Part shown: in pieces, positions 56,801-64,000 of the stretch | Numbering within the stretch: the first letter of the stretch is position 1 | Layout: each line of letters starts with the position of its first letter | Origin: Phalacrocorax aristotelis | Lineage: Eukaryota; Chordata; Aves; Suliformes; Phalacrocoracidae | Direction: 5' to 3' | Assembly: GCF_949628215.1 (NCBI RefSeq) | Contig: NC_134276.1 | Location: 135,470,125 to 135,534,124, forward strand | DNA length: 64,000 bases | Notes under the pieces: generated by a model | Told to the model about the DNA's origin: nothing | Database searches by the model: none | What the model saw: only the letters and a program-made list of their open reading frames with translations | Program-made: the position numbers and the translations under genes

Positions 56801-59800
56801 GGTGCAAAAAGTAGGGAGGTGCTGAAGATCACTGCAGCACCCAAACACTCCTGGAGTGCAGTCTGCCACTCCTCAGACACTGGTGCTTTCTGATACTAAT
56901 TTCACAAAGGTTGCAGGTGTTGGTGGACTGACTGCCTACCTTCTTCAACTGAAACAATCCTGCCAGCACCCACCGATTGCTTCTAATCCCTCTCTCCAAT
57001 GAAGGATTTTTTTCAGGAATTAGACTGAAGCCCATATTTACTTACTCTTAGCTTAAAACTGGGATTAAAGAAGTTGGACGTGTTGATGGAAAAAGCAGCA
57101 GTGCCATTCTTGTCAGTGGTATAGTTGGCCAGGTATTCTTCATTGAGGTCCAGCAGGACAGTCCTGTTAGCCACAGGCTTGCCATCCACATTCATCACAG
57201 CGATCTGAACACAAGGAAGAAAAAACTCCAAAAGAATGGGGAATCCTCTGCTCACCAGAGGATGCTCACTTAAGCACTGAGGACAACTGCAGGGAGTAGG
57301 AATCAAGAGTGAAATGTATTTAAGAGGCAAATGCTCCTCAATATCTTGAAGGAGCTGGAGTTCTGTGACAGACATAGACCGGCAATTCCTATCAGTGCAA
57401 GGACAAACTATATGTCACAGAGGGAGAAGCAATTGTTTATATACATGATCTTTTATAAAAGATTCTTTTAATGAAAAGTCCTCTGTTTCTTTTCAGTGAC
57501 CATTAGTTCAGTCCACCATCGCATAAGTTAAAAACTATTGAGTGAGAGATGACGGTTTAAATTCTTACCTCATGCTCTCCCCCCCGAACAAATAGAAACA
57601 GAGGGACTCCAGAGGACACAGTCTTTGGAAGGCACTGATTAACAACCCTAAAGCAGATGACTTCATGGCTGCAGGTAACCTGTGGAGCTCAGCAGCACCT
57701 CCCAGCTCCTGGATATTTGTGCATACATTCTATCTCTATTGCATATCAGGATGATGCTGTATGGCTTATCCTCCTTTCTGTACCTGGATTTATCCTGCAA
57801 ATGCAGGTTGGTAAGAATATGGAATGTACTCCAACACCTATATGGCTTTAGGTCAACATCCCTGGGACTGCGTGATGCGATGCAGGGTAAATTCTACCTT
57901 CAGTTTAGGCACAGCTGTTGCTGAAGAAGTTTCTTCCCCACTTATATGATCTTTCATTCACCCACCTTTCAGGCATTCCCTAATTACGGCAGAAGAGAGA
58001 CCCTAACACTCCAGGTACAACATAATTTTTCTCTAGGAGCATCTGACATAATGAGAGAACTACACAGCAGTCATTGTCGTGCATCATTATCACAGGACTT
58101 TGTCACCACAGAGTTAGGGGACATCCACAAATAGGGCAACACAGAGATCATCATGCTAGACCTCAATAAGGTTTGATCTAAATGTATCCTCTCAGGTACC
58201 CACCTCACCATAGTAAGGAATTCCCCTCTTGTAATAGATATCCATATTCTTGAATATCACTCTGTCATTTTCTTCGTTGACTGCAACATAGTCATAGCCT
58301 TTCATCTGGATACCTGTGAGACACACCCAGTATAAAGGAGAGGAAACAGAAATGAGACATGGGCAGAAAACCCTTTCTTTTGAAAAGCTATATGGAGCAG
58401 TGATGCTCTGGAGGGAGAGCTACCAAAAAAAAAAAAAAAAGGGGTGATCGTCGGTTGTGTGCTGCACAGACTAGGATCCAGGAGGTTTCTCTCAGAAAGT
58501 ACCACCTATTAGCGTTAATCAGATACACCCAAACTCCACTTGTCTCATACCTGTCCCATTTTCAGTGACGGTGCTTTCTACCTTGAGGCTGGTATACATC
58601 CTCGCATAGTTGCGGTAGAGCTGGAATGTTTTGGTGGAGATGACAGTGTTGAGGCAGCCACCCTTCTCTAGCTGAAGAAGAAGCACAAAGTAGAAAGCCA
58701 TTTTTCTTAAGGTCTGGAAAATTGCTCCTGAATTTGTATTAGTGGGTCTCTGAAGAGCTTCATGCCTCGGCTCATATCTGCAGCTCCTACTTTCTACTCA
58801 CTCCACTTCTACCTTAAATTTCTCACTCCCTGTCTCCTTCCCAGATAATTGTTTCAATTTCATCTACCCTTGCACCTGGAAACCTCTGTCCTCATTCCCC
58901 CTGATCCTCTCTATTCTCATGTCCCTTCTCAAACCCATCTTGCATGATGCCTGGCCTCTATGACACTTTGAGTCTGATCTAGTGGAGAAATTAATCATTA
59001 GTTTAATATTAAGTCTCCTCAAAGATTCCTAGTATAGATTGGCTGATTACGCTTGTTAAGAACACAGCTCCAGTGTTTTAGGAATGATCACAAATTTATA
59101 GATTCATAAGCTTCCCTCCCTCCTACTGCCTCTTTCTGAGGAAAAACCAGTTTCCTAATAAGTTTATTGGTTAAAAACTACCTTCATGGTCTTTCATCAT
59201 TGCCTGTGAGATAGTGAGAAAAAACATGCCTCTGGGATTGTCTCTCTGGTGGTCCCCAGGAAATGAATGAGGCCACCAAACACTGTGCTACATGTTGGGC
59301 AATAAAGCTGACAGGGAAGAAAGGCCTTGTCATGTTTCATACCAGTCCAGTGACAGCTGTGCAGGTTTCTTTCTGTTTTTGCTCACATCGTGGACTATAA
59401 AAGTTCTGCTGGCACACACTGACTTGGGCATTCCCTTGCACCGGCTGGCCGTAAGTGTACCTAGGAGAGGAAAAGACACAAGAACCCATTCATGTGCATG
59501 AAATCTACAAAGACTGCATAGCAGTACAGACTCTCAACCTGTCAGGAGTGCCCAGAGCACAGACAGAAGAACAGCTGAGAAACAGGACCAGTTAGCCCTA
59601 GCAGAATTCCCTTCAACTAATGTTAGGCTCTTTCTGGCATCTTGTTAAAAAAGCCTGCTTTACCATCACCTTGGTGTAGTCATTCTTCAAGGTCTGAAGC
59701 TGGAAAGTAGTGCTGGGCTCCCTGCTGCTTGCTTTTTCTCATTAGCGCCTCATGCAAAGCAGGTCATATTTGCAGAAAGATCCCTATTCACCCTTTTAGG

Positions 59801-62800
59801 TCATGTGGCCCTGCCCTTTGGCAGTGCCACAGCCAGCAATCTTAATCATAGACTCTTCTTCTTTACTATAATAACAAAAAAACAACAGCTAGCAAGTAGC
59901 TCTAGACTCTCCCAGTTCTAATTCTGCTATGTAGTGGGAGGAGGGTTATCATATTTCATGTCATGGAAGTCATAGCTAAAGGAATTGATCTAACCCATAC
60001 TCTGAATCAGCAGCAGGGTCCCTGCTTCCCAGCATGGCACACCATCCTCTATCCCATGTTTCTTGTGTACAAATTTGTTGTCCTCAGACCTGATACTTAC
60101 GAAGCACAAACGTTCACCTTGACTTCTTCATCAAAGAAAGAGATCCTCTTTGGCACACTGGTTGTCACTTCAAATTTTGGCAGCACTGGGAAAGCAATGT
60201 GAATAGGACTGCTGAGCAGTTGCATGCTATAGGCAGGTGTGTGTGAAAGACAGTAAAAAAACAGTTGGCAAAGGCATTTTCACCAACAATGGAGAGAAAA
60301 TGATTCAAAGAAAAGTCTACCTAGGAGATGGCTTTTGGATATTATTGGAGACAAAATAACCTTTAGTGGGAAGAGGAATGACTTCTTTAAAAAGTAATAA
60401 TAATCATACTAATAATTACAACAGCCACAGTAAGGACCGTGATAAATCACTTCAATTGGCTGTACGCATTTTCTTCAAGAGAAAGGTGGGAGTAATGCTG
60501 ATGTCTCAAAATACTTAAGTCCTGGAGAACAGAAGTTATTATGAAATCCAGCCCCATTGAAGGAGAAAAGCAACAGATTAAGTGAAATAGTAAAATCAAA
60601 CAGGTCACCATCACTCCTTCTTTTCAGCTTATCTTTTGGCCCTGGTCACCAGCAATAATGACAACATAGATGGAAAAGGCCTTTTTCTCATTCACCCGGA
60701 CACATGAGACTGAAAGGTATGAAAGACCTCTGGAGGGTAAGCAGGAAAGGTGCTTTATTGCCCTTACAAAAAAACTCAGGCAACTGGGAGTTGTCCAAGC
60801 CTTCTTTGGGAACTACCAAGGAAAACTTGTCACTAAAAGAGGATAAAACTTGTAAAATAAAAAAATTTTAGCAACTCCCTTGATATGGTCTATTCCAGAG
60901 AGTAAGCAGGTCACTATGTGGGCTTTGGCATCTCTACCACCCATTGTTTTCCATCCTGTGCTTCCACTGTCTATCTAGCCTCCTCCAGTAACAATCTGGT
61001 ACCTGTTATTTGATCTGTCAGATAATATCTTCAGATTTCTACTGCATATTTTAACCTAGTGCTCTTTATACGATTACGACCTCCACAAACCAGGATAGGC
61101 CTGACATTCATTTTGTCTCTGAACAGATGGAAGGTGTAAGACCTGAGTGAGAGGATGTGGAACCCAAAGTCATACAATGACTTCATGCCAAGCCTGTAAA
61201 AAATTAGACTCCTAATTTAATTCCTGAAAAGTAGAATCATAGAATCATAGAATGTCCTGAGTTGGAAGGGACCCACAAGGATCATCAAGTCCAACTCCTG
61301 TCCCTGCACAGGACAACCCCAAATTCACACCGTGTCTCTGAGGGCGTTGTCCAAATGCTCCTTGAATATCATCAGGCTTGGCACTGACTGCCTCCCTGGG
61401 GAGCCTGTTCTGTGCCTCACCACCCTCTGAGTGAAGAACCTTTTCCTAATATCCAACCTAAACCTCCTCTGGCACATCTTCCTGCCATTCCCTCAGGTCC
61501 TGTCATTGGTCACCGGAGAGAAGAGATCAGCACCTGCCCCTCCTCCTCCCCTTGTGACAAAGCTGTAGAGCGAGATGAGGTCTCAGTCTCCTCCAGGCTG
61601 AACAAACCAAGTGACTTCAGATGCTCCTCGTACGGTTTCTCCTCTAAACACTTCACCAACTTTGTGGCCCTCCTCTGGACACTTTTTACTGGCTTTGTAC
61701 CCCTAATACACTGTGGTGCCCAAAACTGCACACAGTGGTGAGGCTGCACCAGTGCAGAGTAGAGCAGGACAATCCCCTCCCTCGACTGGCTGCAATGCAG
61801 TGCTTGATGCATCCCAGGACATGGTTGGCCCTCACAGCTGCTAGGGCACACCATTGGCTCATGTTCAACTTGCCATCTACCAGAACCCCCAGGTCCCTCT
61901 CTGCAGAGCTGCTCTCCAGCCTCTCCTTCCCCAGTCTGTGTGTACATCCAGGGTTGCCATGCCCCAGGTGCAAAATCTGGCACTTGCCCTTGTTAGACTT
62001 CATACACTTGTTGATTGCCCAGCTCTCCAGTCGGTCCAGACCTCAGGAGTGTCAACAGCTCCTCCCAGTTCTGTGTCATCAGCAAACTTAATTAGTATTC
62101 CTTCAAGTCCTGTATCCAAGTCATTTATGAAGACATTAAAGAGTACCGGCCCCAAGATGGATCCCTGTGGAACCCCACTAGTGACTGGCTGCCAGCCCGA
62201 TGTAACCCCATTTACTATGACCCTTTGAGCCAACCCATCAGCCAATTGCTCACTCACTGCATTATGTGATTATCCAGACATATGCTGGACATTTTGTCCA
62301 GGATACTCTGAGAGACAGTATCGAAAGCTTTACTGAAATCTAAAAAGATCACATCAACTGGGTTTCCTTGGTCAACTAGGTGGGTGACCTTGTCATAGAA
62401 ATAAATCAAGTTTGTTAGACAGGACTTTCCCCTCGTGAACCGTGCCAGCTTGGACCAACGACTGTGTTGTCTTTCAGGTGTTTTTCAACAACTCCCAGAA
62501 TAATCTTCTCCATAATTTTGCCAGGCACAGAAGTGAGACTGATGGGCTTACAGATACTGAGGTCATCCCTGTTGCCCTTCTTGATGACTGGGACAATGAC
62601 TGCCAGCTTCCTGTCAACTGGGACCTCTCCAGATTCCCAAGAGCATTGAATAATCATTGAGAGAGTTCTTTCTATGATATCGGCCAGCTCTTTAAGAACC
62701 CTCAGATGAATCCCATCAGGTCCCATAGACTTACAGGGATCTAGCTGGAGCAGAAAATCCTGCACAAGTTCAGGGTTTATTAGGAGTTTATCATTTCCAC

Positions 62801-63781
62801 AATCATGGTTCACTAGCCCAGGGCTCTGGGGTTCCCTGAGCCCACCATCGGTATTGAAGACCGAGACATAGAAAACAGTAAAATTCTCTGCCTTGCCTAT
62901 GTCCCTGCTTGTGAGGTGACCATTCTCATCAAGCAATGGGGCAATGTTATTTCTAGTCTGCCTTTTGCCTTTAATGTATTTTAAAAAACCCTTCTTATTG
63001 TCCTTCACAGTAATAGCCAGCTTCAACTCTAACTGAGCTTTGGCCACACGTATTTCATCCCTGCAGTGGCAAACAGCATCCCTATAGTCCTCCCATGCTG
63101 CCTGACCTTGCTTCCACTGGCCATATACTTTCTTTTTTCTCCTTATTTTTAGAAGAATATCCCTGGGCAGCCAAGCTGACCTTTTGCCTCACCTGCTTGA
63201 CTTCCTACACTTTGGAATTGCCTGATCCTGTGCTTTTAGGAGATGGCACTTAAAAAGCAACTAGCACTGATGGACCCCAGCACCTTCAGAAGCTTTTTCC
63301 CAGGGGACCTTACTAAGCAGTTCCTGAGCAACCTGAAGTCTGCTCTTCTCTTGTCCAGAGTTGAGGTCTTGCTGGCAGCTTTCCTACTGTCAACATAGAT
63401 TTTAGACTTGACTGTTTCATGAAAGTGCTGCCTTTCTCAGCATTTCTTTTTTCCCTTCATGCTTCTACTTTCTCCACCCAGCTCTTTCCATGTTTTTCTC
63501 AGGCACAAAGCAGAGAATTCAAAGCACTTAAACTCTGCACTAGCACCTCCTATCTGACTTCAGCAGAGCCAGCCTCATTGCTGGTGCAGAGCAGTTCACA
63601 GCCTTTGCTTACCGTATTCCTCAACCGTGAAGAACTGGTACTCTTTTTCACCTGACTTCTTCTCAACAGTGATGTGGTAGGACCCCAGAATAGGTTCTGG
63701 GATTAGTGGGAAGGAGAGCTGGACAATTCCATGCTTAGATGCTACTTCCAACCACTGGAAGATCTTGTTTCGCTCTGGATC
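35836..63781 (-). CDS. Gene 2: ovostatin-like / A2M-like protein 1 protease inhibitor, exons 6-35 (5' part off the right edge)
   Basis: Thirty minus-strand exons join in one frame of 1295 codons plus TGA. This is a secreted A2M-family protease trap. Domains (visible numbering): MG3-MG5 (1-330), MG6 (331-505), bait (about 523-561), MG7, CUB, thioester domain with GCGEQN (Cys804, Gln807), and receptor-binding domain (from about 1150). [12 protein letters not shown] and the DPxxNxIFQW start resemble chicken ovostatin as I recall it. Unlike that protein, it keeps the thioester Cys. The interchain Cys pair (human Cys278 and Cys431) is present, so disulfide dimers are likely. Oddities: the human Cys847-Cys883 disulfide is lost as a pair; exon 11 has four N-glycosylation sequons; and the frame ends inside exon 35 (APCSPPSE), with no exon 36. 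Signal peptide and promoter are outside the window. It could equally be named an A2ML1-like gene. Confidence 0.9.
36878..36980 (-). CDS. Gene 2 exon 34 (receptor-binding domain)
   Basis: This 103-base exon, the same length as in gene 1, encodes [20 protein letters not shown] and VHMYDYYET. Acceptor tttccag, donor gtaggt. Confidence 0.92.
38243..38314 (-). CDS. Gene 2 exon 33 (receptor-binding domain)
   Basis: This 72-base exon encodes [20 protein letters not shown], one codon longer than in gene 1. The acceptor ends in AAAG and the donor is a standard gtaagt, unlike gene 1's GC donor. Confidence 0.87.
39781..39845. repeat. TA/TATG microsatellite in gene 2 intron 32
   Basis: Alternating purine-pyrimidine runs (atatat, gcatatat, gtatatat, tgtgtatgtg). 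Further GT-rich patches lie near 39129-39150 and 39347-39370. Confidence 0.8.
40122..40212 (-). CDS. Gene 2 exon 32 (receptor-binding domain)
   Basis: This 91-base exon encodes [18 protein letters not shown]. The positions of the human LRP1-binding lysines read Arg and Lys (VRSSLKK), the reverse of gene 1. Confidence 0.92.
40407..40531 (-). CDS. Gene 2 exon 31 (receptor-binding domain start)
   Basis: This 125-base exon encodes [20 protein letters not shown] and ANVSCTSNF. The Cys matches human Cys1352 and pairs with the Cys in exon 35. NVS is a possible glycosylation site. Confidence 0.9.
40672..40887 (-). CDS. Gene 2 exon 30 (end of thioester domain, CUB)
   Basis: This 216-base exon encodes [37 protein letters not shown] and GTGCVYLQ (human Cys1321). 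Acceptor cttttcag, donor gtaagc. Confidence 0.93.
41330..41550 (-). CDS. Gene 2 exon 29 (thioester domain)
   Basis: This 221-base exon encodes [32 protein letters not shown] and [10 protein letters not shown]. Acceptor gttttcag, donor gtaaca. Confidence 0.92.
42159..42324 (-). CDS. Gene 2 exon 28 (thioester domain)
   Basis: This 166-base exon, the same length as in gene 1, encodes [16 protein letters not shown] (human Cys1127) and [19 protein letters not shown]. Donor gtaagc. Confidence 0.92.
43635..43709 (-). CDS. Gene 2 exon 27 (thioester domain)
   Basis: This 75-base, phase 0 exon encodes [19 protein letters not shown]. Acceptor tcttcag, donor gtaggt. Confidence 0.9.
44180..44336 (-). 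CDS. Gene 2 exon 26 (thioester domain)
   Basis: This 157-base exon encodes [20 protein letters not shown] and SDGCFENTG (human Cys1079). Acceptor cctgcag, donor gtaact. Confidence 0.92.
44630..45115 (-). mobile_element. Old CR1-like LINE fragment in gene 2 intron 25
   Basis: A diverged, minus-oriented CR1 3' region: blocks for chicken-repeat-like ctccagtccaacgacctg, catcctctctgggc and ggctgaacaaacacagttcc are recognisable, but much degraded. Confidence 0.7.
45223..45304 (-). CDS. Gene 2 exon 25 (thioester domain)
   Basis: This 82-base exon encodes [18 protein letters not shown] and GEGSVW. It is one codon shorter than in gene 1, and the usual GNTW is GSVW. Acceptor gtttcag, donor gtaagt. 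Confidence 0.9.
45616..45792 (-). CDS. Gene 2 exon 24 (thioester exon)
   Basis: This 177-base exon carries [20 protein letters not shown]. The thioester Cys codon is 45731-45733. It is clearly diverged from gene 1 and the relic, so it took no part in their exchange. Confidence 0.94.
46724..46807 (-). CDS. Gene 2 exon 23
   Basis: This 84-base exon encodes [20 protein letters not shown] and RAYFSVIG. Acceptor catcag, donor gtaagt. Confidence 0.9.
47103..47154 (-). CDS. Gene 2 exon 22 (CUB, first half)
   Basis: This 52-base exon encodes [18 protein letters not shown] (human Cys921). Acceptor aaacag, donor gtaagg. Confidence 0.88.
47811..47932 (-). CDS. Gene 2 exon 21
   Basis: This 122-base exon encodes [20 protein letters not shown] and [11 protein letters not shown]. 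It has no cysteine, so the human Cys883 equivalent is missing. Acceptor ttttcag, donor gtacag. Confidence 0.9.
49180..49306 (-). CDS. Gene 2 exon 20 (MG7)
   Basis: This 127-base exon encodes [20 protein letters not shown] and [15 protein letters not shown]. It keeps the human Cys849 equivalent; the Cys847 position is Arg. Acceptor tctcag, donor gtaggt. Confidence 0.9.
49743..49765. repeat. G-rich simple repeat (gggggtg) in gene 2 intron 19
   Basis: A short run of GGGGG units separated by T, on the plus strand. Confidence 0.75.
49914..50142 (-). CDS. Gene 2 exon 19 (MG7)
   Basis: This 229-base exon encodes [24 protein letters not shown] (human Cys771), [18 protein letters not shown] and NKCIQ (human Cys821). 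Acceptor cctcag, donor gtatat. Confidence 0.93.
50873..50960 (-). CDS. Gene 2 exon 18 (end of bait)
   Basis: This 88-base exon encodes [12 protein letters not shown], the end of the bait, followed by [16 protein letters not shown]. It is three codons shorter than in gene 1. Acceptor tctag, donor gtaagt. Confidence 0.9.
51596..51860 (-). mobile_element. Old CR1-like LINE fragment in gene 2 intron 17
   Basis: A degraded, minus-oriented CR1 3' end: cagaatcattg, ttggacggaacctcc and gaacagcaattttccttg match CR1 landmarks loosely. Confidence 0.7.
52316..52448 (-). CDS. Gene 2 exon 17 (bait region, first part)
   Basis: This 133-base exon encodes [18 protein letters not shown] (human Cys689) and then the bait [18 protein letters not shown] onward, acidic and without glutamine. 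Acceptor attcag, donor gtaaag. Confidence 0.9.
53052..53222 (-). CDS. Gene 2 exon 16
   Basis: This 171-base, phase 0 exon encodes [17 protein letters not shown] (human Cys642), a stretch that resembles chicken ovostatin. Acceptor tcccag, donor gtatgt. Confidence 0.9.
53827..53976 (-). CDS. Gene 2 exon 15 (MG6)
   Basis: This 150-base, phase 0 exon encodes [11 protein letters not shown] and [18 protein letters not shown] (human Cys595). Acceptor ttccag, donor gtaagc. Confidence 0.92.
54347..54492 (-). CDS. Gene 2 exon 14 (MG6)
   Basis: This 146-base exon encodes [20 protein letters not shown] and SDVCFKNK (human Cys563). Acceptor tccacag, donor gtaaaa. Confidence 0.91.
55762..55819 (-). CDS. 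Gene 2 exon 13
   Basis: This 58-base exon encodes [19 protein letters not shown], two codons shorter than in gene 1. Acceptor gaccag, donor gtaagt. Confidence 0.88.
56034..56261 (-). CDS. Gene 2 exon 12 (MG5)
   Basis: This 228-base, phase 0 exon encodes [14 protein letters not shown] (Cys matches interchain human Cys431), [13 protein letters not shown] and LSCGQQ (human Cys470). Acceptor ttcatag, donor gtaagt. Confidence 0.92.
57046..57204 (-). CDS. Gene 2 exon 11 (MG4), glycosylation-rich
   Basis: This 159-base, phase 0 exon encodes [19 protein letters not shown] and [18 protein letters not shown]. Four N-x-S/T sequons (NRT, NYT, NGT, NTS) fall within 53 residues. Acceptor gttcag, donor gtaagt. 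Confidence 0.9.
58204..58313 (-). CDS. Gene 2 exon 10 (MG4)
   Basis: This 110-base exon encodes [20 protein letters not shown] and RGIPYYGE. Acceptor ctcacag, donor gtgggt. Confidence 0.88.
58551..58671 (-). CDS. Gene 2 exon 9 (MG3/MG4)
   Basis: This 121-base exon encodes [20 protein letters not shown] (human Cys299) and ends TENGT. Acceptor cttcag, donor gtatga. Confidence 0.9.
59343..59460 (-). CDS. Gene 2 exon 8 (MG3)
   Basis: This 118-base exon encodes [18 protein letters not shown] and [18 protein letters not shown]. Its cysteines match human Cys269, Cys278 (interchain) and Cys287. Acceptor cctag, donor gtatga. Confidence 0.9.
60101..60185 (-). CDS. Gene 2 exon 7 (MG3)
   Basis: This 85-base exon encodes [20 protein letters not shown] and VKVNVCAS (human Cys251). 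The VLPKFEV motif marks the MG2/MG3 junction. Acceptor ttcccag, donor gtaagt. Confidence 0.9.
61232..63400 (-). mobile_element. Long CR1 LINE copy in gene 2 intron 6, with reverse-transcriptase remains
   Basis: The 3' end at 61232 shows two to three ATTCTATG octamers on the minus strand, the CR1 hallmark. The body runs at least 2.1 kb towards the 5' end. Reverse-transcriptase pieces are readable: [20 protein letters not shown] (in 62415-63047), [20 protein letters not shown] and the catalytic FADDTELGG (in 62000-62257). Frame breaks separate them, so it is inactive. The 5' limit is approximate. Confidence 0.92.
63613..63781 (-). CDS. Gene 2 exon 6 (MG2), first exon in the window
   Basis: This 169-base exon encodes [36 protein letters not shown] and FFTVEEY, the family's MG2 end. 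It starts in phase 0 after acceptor ctctccag; donor gtaagc. No earlier exon is seen between 63782 and 64000. Confidence 0.92.
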
Positions 63782-64000
63782 CTGGAGAGTAGAAGAGCAA
63801 GGTGCACCAAAACCTTTATCATCCTGTTTCTTGTCTTCTTGCTTTCTTTTAAGTTTTGTATCTGGCATATCAGCTAAGTGCATCATAGTGTGAATGTGAG
63901 TTTGGGTTAATAACATATACTCTGACTTCCCATTAATTTTCCAGGTCTGTTTGTGCATTAAAGAAACCGAAGTTTATGTTTAACTGGAAATTAGCTACGC

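Larger units (their letters stand above)
36981..63612 (-). other. Gene 2 introns longer than 300 bases: contents
   Basis: The introns at 35889-36877, 36981-38242, 38315-40121, 40888-41329, 41551-42158, 42325-43634, 43710-44179, 44337-45222, 45305-45615, 45793-46723, 47155-47810, 47933-49179, 49307-49913, 50143-50872, 50961-52315, 52449-53051, 53223-53826, 53977-54346, 54493-55761, 56262-57045, 57205-58203, 58672-59342, 59461-60100 and 60186-63612 were searched for extra exons and none is supported. They hold the three CR1 copies listed separately, simple repeats near 39.1-39.85 kb, imperfect ataaagaggagta repeats near 38.72-38.79 kb and a poly-A run at 58424-58440. Confidence 0.6.

Noticed and set aside
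57569-57645. Exon-like block with a good donor (catgag|gtaaga) on the minus strand in gene 2 intron 10
   Set aside because: Exons 10 and 11 already join in phase (YYGE to IAVMN) as in other family members; the block has no family similarity.
61510-61983. 157-codon minus-strand open frame
   Set aside because: It is the 3' part of the CR1 element, not a host gene.

Overview
The window looks like avian nuclear DNA. It has spliced vertebrate genes with short introns, and most of its interspersed repeats are CR1 LINEs, one ending in the ATTCTATG octamer typical of birds. I found no bacterial operons, tRNA, rRNA or CRISPR arrays. The coding content is one part of an alpha-2-macroglobulin (A2M) family cluster: two long, intact but edge-truncated genes facing each other tail to tail, with a three-exon relic of a third family member between them. 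Exons were called by splice sites, by continuous reading phase, and by comparison with human A2M and chicken ovostatin as I remember them. Exon numbers follow the 36-exon human A2M scheme, counted back from the last exon.

Gene 1 (+ strand, 110-20933) carries exons 12-36: 25 exons and 1056 codons plus stop, with all phases closing. Its first 11 exons lie off the left edge. It is A2M-like and has a bait region (exons 17-18), a GCGEQN thioester (exon 24), a receptor-binding domain (exons 31-36) and an AATAAA signal 117 bases after the stop. Gene 2 (- strand, 63781-35836) carries exons 6-35: 30 exons and 1295 codons plus stop. Its first exons lie off the right edge. It most resembles ovostatin / A2M-like protein 1, but keeps the thioester cysteine that I recall chicken ovostatin lacking. 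Both proteins should be secreted protease traps: a target protease cuts the bait, the thioester becomes reactive, and the subunits close around the protease.

The relic (- strand, 23275-22227) has only exons 22, 23 and 24, all with good splice sites and one open frame. Its exon 24 differs from gene 1 exon 24 at only 2 of 177 bases, and the match runs about 21 bases into the intron. The neighbouring exons 22 and 23 are strongly diverged. This points to a recent, exon-sized gene conversion or copy of the thioester exon between inverted paralogs, and is the most interesting signal here.

The rest is intronic or intergenic: CR1 copies at about 5.9, 24.9-26.8, 44.6, 51.6 and 61.2-63.4 kb, an LTR-like insertion inside the 24.9-26.8 kb CR1, simple repeats, and about 8 kb (26.8-35.2 kb) with no gene I recognise apart from two weak orphan candidates.
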